64,000 nucleotides of DNA, from contig NW_005202428.1 in assembly GCF_000372725.1 (NCBI RefSeq), forward strand, positions 915,331-979,330, written 5' to 3'. Every line of letters begins with the position of its first letter. Position 1 is the stretch's first letter. The stretch comes from Emiliania huxleyi CCMP1516 (lineage: Eukaryota; Haptophyta; Isochrysidales; Noelaerhabdaceae). The notes beneath the pieces were generated by a model that searched no databases, had not been told where the DNA came from, and was given only the letters and a program-made list of their open reading frames with translations. Position numbers and translations under genes: made by a program. This document shows positions 1-11,215 of this stretch, in pieces.

Positions 1-89
1 GTGTGTTTAGAAAGTCAGGTTGATAACAGTTTGCTTAAAAACAAGAGCAGCCCACGACTCATACGAGGTGAGCTGCATGAAAGAACCCC

Positions 90-2232
90 CTAAAAGCGTT
101 TCCCCGTACTCTCAATCAGCTTCTTCCAGATCTCTCTCAACTCCTTCTCATACCGGAGCGTCCACTCTCTCTCCGTCCACTGGTAGCCCGGATTGCACTC
201 TGGCGCGCGGCGGCGGCGTGTCGGAGGACTGCTCAGAGTCGCTGCAGTAGTCGTGCCACTGCCACGGTCATAGTCCGGGTACATCTCAGATCGGCACGAC
301 GTGGTCTGAGAGTTGGTTAGAAAACGTGTCCAGGTAGCACCTAATGTGGCGCCCACAGACGCTTCAAAGGCCCCCATCTGCACCTCCAAGTCCACACCAA
401 CCCCTTGCGCCGCGCATCACTACGTCGACCGTCTCTCCCGCCGCCGCCCCGTGCTCCTCGATCTGCGTATTGGTCGATACGACGCCGAGGCCGAACTTGC
501 TCGACTCGTCGATGCCGAACGAGACGACGCGCTTCGCCTTGGCCACGCGCACGTAGTTGATGCACTCGCCCGCGATAGTGAGCTCCATGCGCCGCGCCCG
601 CATCTGCCGCGCGGCCGGCTCGTGGTACACGACGTCGGGCGCCAACGCGTTGAGCACGTCGCTGATGATCTTGGGGACGGCGCCTGGTGGCGTGCGGCGC
701 GACAGCGCCGCCCACTCCAGCGGCCGGAGGCGCCAATCGCCCGCCTCGAACCGCCCGCGCTTATTGCGGCGCTGCTGCGCCGCGCCGCCGCCCTCCTCCT
801 CGTCACTCTCGCTCTCGCTCTCGCTCTCACGCTCCGCTCGCAGCTCCTCGACCTTGGTCTTGAGCTCCTTGACCTGGAGCTGCAGCCCGGGCAGCTTCGC
901 CGCGTCGCCCTCGACGGCGCGCGCCCGCTTGCGCGCCCTCGCCACCTCCGTCTTCTTCACGTCGAGCGCCGCCGCGTGCGCGAGGCCGGCGTCCTCGAGC
1001 TTCTGGTTTGCGCGCGCGAGCTTCTTCGTCAGCATGACGACGCGCACGTAGGACGCGCGCTCGACCGCCGCGTCGAACTTCTGCTTGCGCGTCGCGAGCT
1101 GCGCCGCCCGCGCCGCCTTCTGGGCCTCAGAGTAGCCGCGCTGCTGCGCCTCCTTGAACTTGCGCGCGTCGGCCCGCTTGCGCTCCGCGCGCTTCTTCGC
1201 CTTGTGGAGCTTGTCGGCCTTGTCCGCGCGCTGCGCGCGGCAAACCGCCAGCTCGCGCTCGAGCGCCTCGATCTTCTGGTCCTTCAACCCGATGGTCGCG
1301 GTCAGCGCCGCGTTCTCCTCGACCATCGACGGCGCCGAAGGCAGCGCGGCGGCGGCCGGCGGCAAGCCGAGAGCCGCGCGCAAAACTGGGCCGCGCCTGT
1401 AGATTAGGTCGGCGACGCGCGTGGCCGCCCACGTGTTGAAGCGCTTCGGCGGCCTCTTGCGCGGCGGCTGCCCGCCAAGCCCGCCATTGTCCGGGTGTTT
1501 CTTAAGTCCGGAGTGGTACAAGAGCAAGTGGTCGACTGTCACGCCCTCGCGCGCGCCGCGGCCCTCCCAGCCATCCACCGCCTTCTTCACGGCCTCGCAC
1601 GTCTCCTTGTGCCACTTGCCGTCTATGACCCGCTGAAACGGGTCGTAGTAGCCGGCGGGCGCCGCCGCCGTCGCCCAGCCCGCCTGCTCATCCGCAGCCT
1701 GCGCCGCGAGAGGCGCCAAACCCGCCGCCCATTCGGCGGTGTCCGCGGCGCTGGGCTCGAGAAGGACGATGAAGAGGGCGAAAATCAGCACCTCCGTATC
1801 CGTGGCGTCGGCGTGGTCCCGAACGAAGAACGTTTTGCCCTCGGAGGTGATGGGGGACAGGAGTTTCTCTCCTGCGCAGGCGTGCGAGCGAGCGTCAGCG
1901 CGCCGAGGTCCACTGCGTGTGACTGCACCCGCCGTGGCCGCGCGCACCGGGTCGGCCAGAAAGAGCATCGCCAACAGTCGCCTTGAGGGCCAGGGCGGCC
2001 CCGGGGAAGCCACCGTGCACCCGCCCGACCTGTGCAAGGTGCTTGGCAGCACTTGGTAGCTTGAGCGTGTCTCACAGCCCTGGCCGTGAAGCGCCCCCGC
2101 CCCGGCCTCCGGCGACCCGACGGCCGCCTCCGCGGCGGCGGCGCCCTGCGCGTCCAGCTGCAGCGCCATCGCCAGGGCCAAGCAAGCCGGGCCCTGAGGC
2201 CCCCGAGCAGTGCAAACATCCATCGCTTCCAT
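90..2232 (-). CDS. Unassigned coiled-coil protein, possible RNase H-fold/transposase-like end
   Basis: A 622-codon open frame runs from an ATG at 2232 to a stop at 364. Roughly residues 290-480 form a long charged, Ala/Lys/Arg/Glu-rich coiled coil, followed by an acidic (SE)n/DEEE patch. The last ~50 residues contain the hydrophobic-acidic string VSFGIDESSKFGLG, which resembles the first beta strand and catalytic Asp of DDE/RNase H-fold transposases; that resemblance is inference. A probable intron follows (branch-like CTAAC plus an AG near 310), after which a second frame runs on to a stop at 90. The N-terminal ~150 residues look poorly conserved and the true start may be further downstream. 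The order (DNA-binding-like N part, coiled coil, then a nuclease-like strand) fits a mobile-element protein better than a housekeeping gene. Family not recognised. Confidence 0.4.
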
Positions 2233-2633
2233 GCCTCGAGGAGCGATCTACCGGTTCTCACCCGTCGGCACAGACGCCGAACGAAAACGCCTCTCAACCT
2301 CCTCGAGATTCAGTTTGGGTTTGGGGCTTGGAAAATCAATGTTTTGGTGGACCATATCCCCCCCTACCAGAGCGCGCGTAAACTCTAGTACTCGAACAAC
2401 AAAAAGGAAAAAGGAAAAAATGCACGACAAGCCAGACCCGGCGCCCGGGTCGCGGCTTACGCTTCGACAGACGAGGACACCGCGGGCGGTTAAGCTGAAG
2501 GAGGGGTCGGAGCTCGGAGGCAGAATGTGTGATGTGAGGTGACACATTACGTCAGTACAAGCGCGACAGAGAGGGACTTCGCTGCGGGGCGTCCCCTGCG
2601 ACGGCAGCGTGTCGACCTCGGCAGCGGCCCCCA

Positions 2634-5600
2634 TCACCCGCAAGTGCGCGAGGCCCGCTCTCCGCTGTGCAGCCCGCCCGCCATGATCTCCAAAAACTGC
2701 GCCTTGAAGCGGCGTCCGGAGCCTTTCTCGATCACCTCGTCGACGAGCGGGCTCCGCCGCAGCTCCTCGAGCGAGGAGAGCGACTCGCCGGTGTGGATGA
2801 TGATCTTGCCTCCGAATCCGCGCGCGCGCAGCCGCCTCGAGAAAGGCGTCGAGAGGCAGTCAGATACAGCCACGGCCCGAGATCTAGCCGAGACCTAGCC
2901 GAGATTTGGCCGCGATCGAGCCGAGATCTAACCGCGACCCGCCGAGCGCCTCGCGAGGTCGAAGCCGTCGCTGGGTATCGACGGCGCCCCGCCGCGGACG
3001 CGCGCGAGCAAGTGCTCGGGGCACCTGCCTCGCCAACCACCCATGCATGAGTGGAGGCCGGGGTGGGGCGAGCGAAGAGGAGCGTCGGGGCACGGAGGCG
3101 GCAGCGTTAGGTTGAGGTCGATCACCTACCCACCACCCCCGTGCTTGTGACACACCCACCACTCATCGTGCGGCAGCGACAACCCGAGGGGCGAGCACCG
3201 CCACCGAGGCGGCGGCGTGCGGCGGCGGCAGCTCCAGAGCGAGGGCCTGCGAAGGGGTCATGCCCCTTAATGGCACCTCTCCCCTGACGCCTCTCTCACG
3301 CCACCTCTCTCACAGCATGAGTCTCTCATCTGTGGCCGATGGGCCCGTCGGGGCGCCTCCGGGTGTCGCACGCCCATGATGACGTCCTCCATCGCAAACT
3401 GCTCCTCGTGCGTCACGCCGAGCGTGAAGACGGCGTGCGTGCCTGTCCACGCCGGACCGCTGTGTGAAGGGTCCGAAGGGCGAAGGCGTCGAGGCGAGAA
3501 CAGACGCGGGCCCAAGTCTTTGAGCTGCGCCGCCATCACCACCTGCACCAACTCGTCGTCGTCGACCACAACGCAGTACGGCCGCCTCCGCGCCGCCGTC
3601 TCGCCCTACTCACGGCGGCTGACCCCGTCCGACGGAGCCGTGCGCTGCGAACCTCGGGCAATCTCCGGCTCTCGGCCGCCTCCGCCGCAGCCTCGAGACC
3701 AAGCGCCCGCTGGGGGCGAGGCGGCGAGCTGCCGCCGCCGTCTACAGCCGAGCAGAGACGCGAGGTGTGGCCGAGATATGGCCGAGATGTGAGGCGATGC
3801 GGCGACGCGCCGCCGCCGCCGCCGCCACCACAAGCCGCGTTCTGCGCGCCCCGCCGCGCCGGCATCCGCAGCCGGAAGACGGTGTGCATGCGCCCGTCCT
3901 CGCCTCGCCTCGCCTCCAGCCCAACCTAGCCCGTCCACTCCTTGATATGAGTCGGGGACGGAGCGGGGCCGCCTGCTGGCCGCCTCTCGAGGCGCCCGCC
4001 TCCCCCAGCGCCGCCTGCGCCGCCGCCCGCGCCGCCGGCAGCCCGATCCCGTCTGAGTGGCGCGCGGCGCGCTCCCCCTTTGAGCCGTGCTCAAAGGCGC
4101 GCTCAGCGGCGTGAGGGGTGAGGTGCCGGGAGCCGGCGGGGTCCAGAGAGTCCACCTGTGCGGGGGAGGAGCTGGGGGTGGCGAGGGGGTGGGGGTGACG
4201 AGGGGGCTGAAGAGGCGGCCGTTCAGAGGACTCCGGAGAGAGTGAGGAGGGGGGCAACGCGGTAGCGGGCAGGTCGATGGCACACCTCGAGGAGCACAGC
4301 CAACTCGTCGCCTATCAGCTGGGGACTCTGGACTCACCCCAAGCAACCAGCTGCCTCGAGGAGCGCCGCTAGCCGTCGCCGTCGTCGGCGGCGCCAACGG
4401 AGGCCGCGCTCACCCGAATCTGGATGTCGCTGCCTAGTTGACGGCGCGACCAAAGTCAATCAAAGGGTCACGGGAGCCCTTCCGACCCGGGGCGTCGCTT
4501 CCCTCGTCGCCGTACTTTCGCGCGTTGGACATCGCCTCCTCGAGCGCCAGCGCGGTCGCCGCGGTGTCGATCCACAGCCCCGGCGGGCAGTCGATCTGCA
4601 GCCTCACGCCGCGGCCGGCGAACGCACGCAGCAGGTCGTGCACCGCCACATGCTGCTGCGAAGTCTTGTACATTCCCCGCGCCTATCTCGCGTCAATCTC
4701 GGGGTCAGCCTCGGGCGGTCGTCGGTCCCTGGGGAGAGTGACCCACGCCCCGTGCCAGCTGCATGAAGAACTCGCGGCGGTGGATCCAAGTCACGCAGCC
4801 CTGAAGCACTTGCTGCGCATCGGCGAGCATCCTGTCGGCCGTGCCTACCGGAACTCTCAGCGGCGGGGTCGGGCGCGAGGGTCCGCTTGCTGCGTGTTGG
4901 CGCGTCGTGTCGGCCGCGCCCTCTGCGGCTGCCGGGGCGGCGCCGCTCGGAGAGCGCCGCGCGATGTCCTTGCGGGTGAGCTCGATCCAGTGGTCAATCA
5001 GGATAATCTTGTTTTTGAGGACATGGTTCAGGTGGGAGTCGGCGGCCGCAGACTCGCGCGACTTGTTGAGGGCGGCGACGTGCATCTGCTCGTTCTCTCG
5101 CTTGAGCTTCTCGAGCAGGTAGGCGAAGCAGGTGCCTAAGGGTGGCCTCGAGTGGTCTCGGGCTAGGTCTGCAGGTAGGCAAAGCAGGCGCCTGGTTCTC
5201 GGGACGTCTCGGAGATCTCGTGCGATCTTGGGCTTGATCTCGGGGGATCTCGAGCAGTAGGGCGACGTGCGCCGGTGAGAAGAGCGCTGAGGTTGGTGGC
5301 GATGAACTCAACCTGCGGTGAGGCGAGGTGGTGAGGCGAGGTGAGGTCGGCTTCTCAACAGCTAGTGAGGGGCAGGGACGGGCAGTCCATGTCTACGTCT
5401 CGAGACCTGCGTCATCCCCTCGACCCAGACGGGCGACGCGGTGGTGGCGGCGACGGCGATGGCGACAACGGCGCTCCGCTGAGCGTGCGAGAAGGTGCGG
5501 ATCATGAGGATGATCGGGTACAGCACCATCGCGATGGAGTACATCCCGAGGATCAGAACGGGCGCGCGAATCGGCCGCTGGTGGAAGACCCAGGCGCTCA

Positions 5601-5970
5601 TCACCCAGATGGATGCGTCCACCGCGCACATCAGTCGCGTGCCGACCCGCTGCGCCCAGCACTCGTCGGCTGAGTGGTGCAGACCCACGCGTATCACGAT
5701 CACGCCGGCAAAGCACGGCCCCAGCGTGAGGGAGGCGAAGCGGAAACCTTCGGCGTCGAGCAAGGCGCCCGCCGCGAACATGATAAGCAGTGAGGAGGAG
5801 TAGAGAAGGTGGAGGATGTAAGCGCCGCGGAACTGCTCGGCTACCCAGTTCCGCTCTGCATCGCTGTCGGAGAAGGCGAGCGAGGCGGTCAGCACGTGCG
5901 CCCCGCCGTAGGAGGCTGCGGCGGCGGCACGGCGCACGCCGCGATTGCCCGTGGAGCGGCCGCTCTGCAT
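2634..5970 (-). CDS. Membrane-bound hybrid sensor histidine kinase (multi-exon)
   Basis: Successive minus-strand exons spell a hybrid kinase. Residues 1-200 (5970-5362) start at the ATG at 5970 and hold about five hydrophobic segments, e.g. AYILHLLYSSSLLIMF and APVLILGMYSIAMVLY. The exon near 5135-4870 has a coiled coil, then the dimerisation/phosphoacceptor motif SHLNHVLKNK. The exon at 4673-4434 carries the HATPase N-box (ALEEAMSNARKYGDEG). Further exons give a receiver domain: the acidic start VVDDDELVQ at ~3569, and the conserved Lys region IIIHTGE...DEVIEKG at 2820-2690. Together this is phosphotransfer from His to a C-terminal receiver Asp. The G-boxes lie in 3.6-4.4 kb and were not resolved. 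Introns are packed with short TCTCGGCTAG-like repeats. Ligand unknown. The end at 2634 is the frame stop; a further exon is possible. Confidence 0.7.
5136..5191 (-). other. Probable intron segment with duplicated exon edge (histidine kinase)
   Basis: On the minus strand the exon beginning at 5135 starts GCACCTGCTTCGCC. A second copy with 19/21 identity begins at 5191 directly after AG. The 56 nt between carries GC at its start and AG at its end, so it could be a whole GC-AG intron, or a longer intron could own two alternative 3' splice sites. Confidence 0.45.
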
Positions 5971-6181
5971 CCGCCAGGATCTGGCGAGAGGCCTACATCA
6001 TCCAGCATTTCGTTTCATTAAGCTCAGGAAGGTGCAGTGAAAATTCGTACACCCCGCTTAAATAATTTAGGAATTGCGACTTCGCCGCCTTTCCTGCTCT
6101 TTTTTGGTAAAAGAAAACTTTCGCGCGCTTCAGCAACGACCTCTAGCTGTCTCTCAGCTCTCGCCGCCGCGCCGGCTAAAC

Positions 6182-9100
6182 ATGGAGCGTCCGGTGCAGC
6201 CGGTGGCGCCACCGCTTGCGCTCGTTGAGAACCTGGACTCGCCCGCTCCACCGCTCGAGGCGGTGGATGCCGAGGTCGCCGCCGCGATCGACGATCTGGC
6301 GACGCAGGTAACCTGCGAGAGCTGCCACAGCTGCTACCGCGACCCCCAGGTCTTGGACTGCGGCCACCGCTTTTGCAGGGAGTGCCTCGAGCAGGCGAGC
6401 TCGGCTGACCGCTGCTCCCTATGCGCCACCTCCTTCCACGCCAGAGACGTCAAGCCGTCTGCGCTCTTCGGCGAGGTCTCCACGCGCTTCATCGAGCTCA
6501 TCGGCGAGCTCCGGGCGCCCAAGCGCGCCCGCTTCGGCGGCCCGGTCTCGTGCAGCCTGTCCTCGGAGGGCGAGGCGGCGGCCCTGCGAGCGAAGCTGCG
6601 CGCGTTGGAGCGGTCGCTCCGCGCGCAGAGCGAAGTGCTGACTGCGAGCGTGAGCGGTCCCTTTGCCGGCCAGCTGCGGCTGCGCGGCGTCGAGTGTGCG
6701 CCGCCGGGCGATCAGCGGCAGCGGCTCTCCTCGCCGGGGCGGAGTGGGCCGGGGCGGGCGGTCGAGGGGCGAGGGGGGGAGGAGGGGCGACAAGGGCCGC
6801 AGCACGAGGTTCCGTGGCGGGAGAGCCTCGGCCAGCAGGTGGAGCAACACCAGCAGGTGGAGCAACACCAGGACGTGGGGCGGCAGCGGGAGGTGGAGCA
6901 ACACCAGGACGTGGGGCGGCAGCGGCGGCCTGCGCCGGAGAGGCCTCCCGCGCCCGAGACGAGCCCTCCGCCCGAGCAGCTCCGACCTCTGCAGCCGAGA
7001 GAGGCGGCGGCGACAGCGGCGCCTCTCGCCGCAGCGGTCCTCTCCTCGTCGTCTCTGCTCGCCGTCTCTGCTCGCCGTCTCTTCACGACGGCGGAGGTGC
7101 GAGTAGGCGGCGGAGTCGACGAGCCGCCCCGCGACAGCACGCCCCTCCGCCCCGCCCTCGGCCAGCTGGCCGCCACCGCCTTCGAGGAGCGGGAAGGAGG
7201 GAGGCGAGCCCCCCCCCCCCGCCGCGGAGGGGCTGCTGCGGCCCGCTGCGGGCTCTCTCTTCTGTGGGACCCTGCTGAGGGCCGCTCTCTCGCTGTTGCG
7301 CGAGGCGTGCCCCCGGCCATTTGCTCTCACCTGGCACCCTTGGCTGCACGACTCGCGCGCGCGTGAACACGGCTCCAGGTCCCACATGACGGGTGAGTGC
7401 TAGATTTGCTTGGTTATTGCTAAAAATCTCTCTCTCGCCCACACTCCGACAAGAAATCTCTCTCTCACAACACCGTCGACTCACACCCCACACGATGCAC
7501 CTGCCCTTGTCGGAACCAAGCCTCGCTCGGGATAGAAGAGATTTTTGCCAATACCTCGTATCGGGCNNNNNNNNNNNNNNNNNNNNNNNNNNNNNNNNNN
7601 NNNNNNNNNNNNNNNNNNNNNNNNNNNNNNNNNNNNNNNNNNNNNNNNNNNNNNNNNNNNNNNNNNCACACGCCAATAGGCCCCCACACACACACACCAC
7701 CACCACCACACACACACACACACACACCACCACCACCACCACCACCACCACCACCACCACCACCACCACCACCGCATCCCGCGCCCCCCCCCGCAGGCAG
7801 GGCCGGCGGCGAGGTGTCGGAGGAGGCGAGAGGGGCGGCGAGGGGTGCTTGCGCGGCGGCGGCGGCGGCAGAGACGGCGTCCAGTGAGGAGGAGGAGGAA
7901 GGGGGGGGTGGGGGCGGCGAGGCGGCGGCGGCGGCGAGGCGGTCTCGCGTCCTCTCCCCCGTGCTGTTGGCGACGAGCTCTGCGCGAGGGCGGGCTCCTG
8001 CCGAGAGACGCCGAGACTCAGCTGAGGTTGGCCCGAGACTAGGCGACAACCCTCGACGAGGAGGAGGTGCGCCTGCTCAACTCCCTCGCGCGACAGCACG
8101 GCGTGCTCGGCCGGTCGGCGGGCCGAGTTGCGAGGTCCACCCGAGATCCAGCCGCGGTGTGAGCGAGGTGTAGGCGGCAAGGTGGTGACGAAGTGGAGCT
8201 CGGCAGCCGCGCAGCCCCTCGCTTGCGTCGAGATCGCGATCTCTCGGCTGCATCTGCGGCACGCGTGGGGAGTAGGCTGTCACGCACCTACTAATTAACT
8301 AATTAGTTCATTACTTAGTTAATGAGTAGTTAATGAGTAGTTAATGAGTAGGCTGTCACGCACCTCGTCTCGACAACGCGCTGCTCGTCCAACGGCGCCG
8401 CCGCGGGGCAGCGCCGGCTAGATGCCAAGCGCAGACAGCGTGCAGTCCGAGCGAGACGCGAAAGCGTGCGCCGTGAGAGGGGGGGCGCGATCAGCTGCAC
8501 TCACTGCTTGCGCGCGTGCACTCACTGCTTGCGCGCGCTCCGTGGCGTAGGCAGCGCCTCTGCGGGCGCACGATCAAGTACATGTCTGCGGTGCTGTCTG
8601 GCCAGTGGGTGGTCGCGTCCTCCTGGCTCCGCGCTTCCTCGGCGGCGGCCGGCTGGGTGGCGGAGGAGGAGCACGAGGTACGGGCCTCTCGGCTAGCCTC
8701 GGCTAGCTTCGGCCTCACTTCGCCTAGCCTCGGCCAGCCTCGGGCTCACCTCGGGCTCTTCTCGCGAGGTGCACGGCGACAACTCGTCCATCTCCGCCGT
8801 CAGCGGCCTCGGCGCCGGAGGCCCTCGCAGGGGAAGGCGAGAGGCAGCCGAGAGGCAGCCGAGAGGCAGCCGAGGCACCGGAGGCCCCCCCTGGGGAATA
8901 CCCCCAGGGGAAGAGGATGCCAGCGAGGGGGCGGCGCCACGCCGCTCTGTTCTTGCCGCCTGCCCCTGAGCCGGCCTCTGCCCCCCTCCCGCAGGCTCCA
9001 CCTCGAGGGCGGGGGCCCTCGCCTCTTCGACGGCCTCCACTTCCACCTGCACGGGCCCTTCAACAAGCCCTCCCGGAAGGACCTCCTCTCCCTCCTCCGC

Positions 9101-9455
9101 GAGGGAGGCGGCACCGCCGCCGCGGACAAGTGGCCCGACAGCCGCGGCGCGCCCGGCAGTAGCGCCGAACACCAACACACCCGCAGCGTCGCCGCTCGCC
9201 TCTGCAAGGCGCCCCGCCGCCCCGCCGTCCCGTTAAGTCCCGCTGCGCGTGTCACCAGGTGCCGCGGCGGACCCGCTCGTGCTGTACGGCGACCTTCCCG
9301 ACGACGAGCTCGAGCCGCTGCAGAGCCGCTGCGCCGAGAGTGGCCTCGGCCCGCCCGCCCACGCCAATTGGGTCTTCGAGTCCATCTCGCGGCACGAGTG
9401 CCTCCCGCGGCCCGGCGTGGCAGAGGTGCCGTCCCAAGAGTCCGAGGTGTACTGA
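6182..9455 (+). CDS. BARD1/BRCA1-like RING and tandem BRCT protein (spans assembly gap)
   Basis: The ATG at 6182 opens a frame with a C3HC4 RING finger at residues ~45-81 (C45/C48, C60-x-H62, C65/C68, C78/C81), followed by a helix like that flanking BRCA1/BARD1 RINGs. A Gln/Glu-rich stretch encoded by imperfect direct repeats (6838-6940) follows. After the gap, exons give BRCT1: TTLDEEEVRLLNSLA near 8050, then THLVS near 8357, then TIKYMSAVLSGQWVVASSWL at 8570-8630, ending in EEEHEV. BRCT2 is RLFDGLHFHLHGPFNKPSRK at ~9025-9085 and HANWVFESISRHECLP at ~9362-9410. The order RING - linker - two BRCTs is that of the BRCA1/BARD1 ubiquitin ligase of homologous-recombination repair. The stop is TGA at 9453-9455. 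No ankyrin repeats or plant-type PHD finger were seen, but the linker is partly missing in the gap, so BARD1 versus BRCA1 stays open. Confidence 0.78.
7362..7440 (+). repeat. Dispersed repeat copy (second copy 62660-62738)
   Basis: This block starts CGCGCGTGAACACGGCTCCA and ends in CTAAAAATCTCTCTCTC. It is about 85-90% identical to 62660-62738, in the same orientation, and both copies run into CT-rich sequence. It lies within or just after the RING exon. Confidence 0.8.
7567..7666. other. Assembly gap of 100 N
   Basis: Exactly 100 consecutive N, the conventional length for a gap of unknown size. It falls in the linker region of the RING-BRCT gene and is bordered on the right by a CA/CAC microsatellite, a likely cause of the assembly break. 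Confidence 1.
7667..7775. repeat. (CA)n/(CAC)n microsatellite
   Basis: Alternating runs of CA and CAC units abut the gap. The CAC part gives His/Thr/Pro homopolymers in the three frames. Confidence 0.95.
8270..8365 (+). repeat. Duplicated 3' splice-site region in BRCT gene
   Basis: A 20-nt sequence GAGTAGGCTGTCACGCACCT occurs at 8270-8289 and, identically, at 8346-8365. Between them is AT-rich DNA made of TTAATGAGTAG-type units. The second copy runs straight into BRCT1 codons (VTHLVS). Both copies offer a TAG/GCTGTC acceptor. Confidence 0.85.
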
Positions 9456-9858
9456 GGAGGTCGTGAGGTGACGCGCTGACGGCGGTGCGGGACGATGGGA
9501 GTAATGGAAATCTCTGCGCAAGACCAGTAGATCGTTGGGGTAGAGATAGTAGATTAAGACTGGAGATCCTAGCGGATCTCTCACACGGACACGCCCAAGT
9601 CTCGCCAGTAGATCCGTCCTGTCCGGTTCCCCATTCAAGACTAAAGATCGAAGATTGAGATTGTGGATTGCAGATCGCTCTGAGCAGCAGCAGGGCCAAA
9701 ATGTGGAGATAGGAGATGGAGAATGCAGATTGTAGATCCTAGCGCCCAGCCATCCGCCCCAGATGTGAGATCGAAGATTGAAAATGGAGGTCGTAGATTG
9801 CTGCCGGCGGCGACAGTGGCCAAGTAGAAGATTGGAGATTGGAGATGAGAGATGGTCA
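9456..9858. other. Intergenic, purine-rich GAGATTG repeats
   Basis: No credible gene. The sequence is dominated by degenerate GGAGATTG/AGATC units on the plus strand, which continue into the foldback element to the right. Confidence 0.6.
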
Positions 9859-10826
9859 GTGTGAATGAATCCAAATTGCATCTCCTTGAAGGTTTGAGCC
9901 CCCCTCCTCCCCCGGGCCCCCGAATCGAGATTGGAGATTGGAGATTGGAGATTGAGATCGGAGATCTGATCCGGCCTAAGATGACGACGTTGGAGATTGG
10001 AGATTGAAGATGGAGATCGGAGATCTGACTGGATCCCCGGCCTAAGATGACGACGCTGTGGATTAGAGAATATTGGAGATGGGGAGATCGGAGCCCACCC
10101 ACCCCCTAGAGCCTAGTGGTGTTGATAGATGTTTTATAGATTTTTGTTTTTCCCTGTGGTCTGTGCGCGGACGGCCCGGGGAGCCTGCGGCGCCATTTTA
10201 ATCTGCGCTCCTCTTTATGGCCTGCGGCGCCTGGCTTGAGCTTGGAAGTGTAAACGAGTCCGCCAGGGCGGTCTGCAAACGGAGCGCGCTGCGCGCGCGG
10301 TCTATGTACGCGGTCTATGTCGGCGAGCCTATTTGCCGAGTTGGCAGCGTGAACCATGATACCGCCCCCAGTTCGGCGTAGACCGCGCGCGCCGCGCAGC
10401 GCGCTTCGTGTTTGCAGACCGCCCTGGCGGACTCGTTTACACTTCCAAGCTCAAGCCAGGCGCCGCAGGCCATAAAGAGGAGCGCAGATTAAAATTGCGC
10501 CGCAGGCTCCCCGGGCCGTCCGCGCACAGACCTTTATCTAAAACAAAACAAAAAAATCGATGAGACACCACTAGGGGCTGGGGGGCTCCGATCTCCATCT
10601 CTCCAGTACTCTCCAATCTCCAGCGTCGCTATATCTTAGGCCGGATCCAGTCAGATCTCCGATCTCCATCTTCAATCTCCAATCTCCAACGTCGTCATCT
10701 TAGGCCGGATTCAGTCAGATCTCCGATCTCCATCTCCAATCTCCAATCTCCACTGTCGATTCGGGGGCCCGGGGGAGGAGGGGGGCTCAAACCTTCAAGG
10801 AGATGCGCTATGGACTCATTCACAAT
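9859..10826. mobile_element. Large foldback element with nested MITE-like core
   Basis: The two halves are inverted copies of each other. The left part holds CCTTGAAGGTTTGAGCCCCC, and its reverse complement lies at about 10780-10800. The outer ~250 bp of each arm is GGAGATTGGAGATT satellite-like sequence. The inner core, 10112-10575, has its own ends CCTAGTGGTGT / ACACCACTAGG, then arms of ~200 bp (with GCGGACTCGTTTACACTTCC in one orientation and its complement in the other) closing on a small centre near 10330-10370. No transposase is encoded. It looks like a non-autonomous foldback/MITE element, possibly inserted inside an older palindrome. Confidence 0.8.
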
Positions 10827-11215
10827 GCAAAAGGATCTCCACCCTCTTTTCGCGCCATTTTGCAATCTCCAGTCGGCCCACACGATCTCTAGGCGCCTTT
10901 GGCGCGAAGTCAGAATCTCCACCTCTGTCGCAAGATCTCAAGCGACTGCACGCACCAAACGCGAGATCTCAGACTCCTCTCGAGCATCTACACCGGAGAA
11001 GATTTGCCTCCACCAGTTCTTCAATCTACTGCAGCTCTTGGCAGGAGATTTGCCACTTAAGAGATCTCTAAAAGGCATCTACGATCTACAGTCCAAGGAT
11101 CTTCCGATGTTGCGCAAAGATTTCCATGTATGCGCCGCCGCAGGCGCGGCGTTTTGCCGGCCCGGAGCGGGTTTTCACGAGACACGAGCGCCACGGCCCA
11201 CGCGTTGCGCGTCCG
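10827..11215. other. Intergenic, GATCT-rich
   Basis: No gene seen. Frequent AGATCT/GATCTCC words continue the composition of the foldback element, without clear long repeats. Confidence 0.5.

Noticed and set aside
7083-8180. Minus-strand ORF running through the N gap
   Set aside because: Open only because N codons do not stop it. Its plus-strand counterpart carries RING and BRCT exons.
9231-9258. 27-nt intron between BRCT2 exons
   Set aside because: A 27-nt removal does not make the needed frame change. A 100-nt GT-AG intron from 9159 or a 55-nt GC-AG intron from 9204 both fit.
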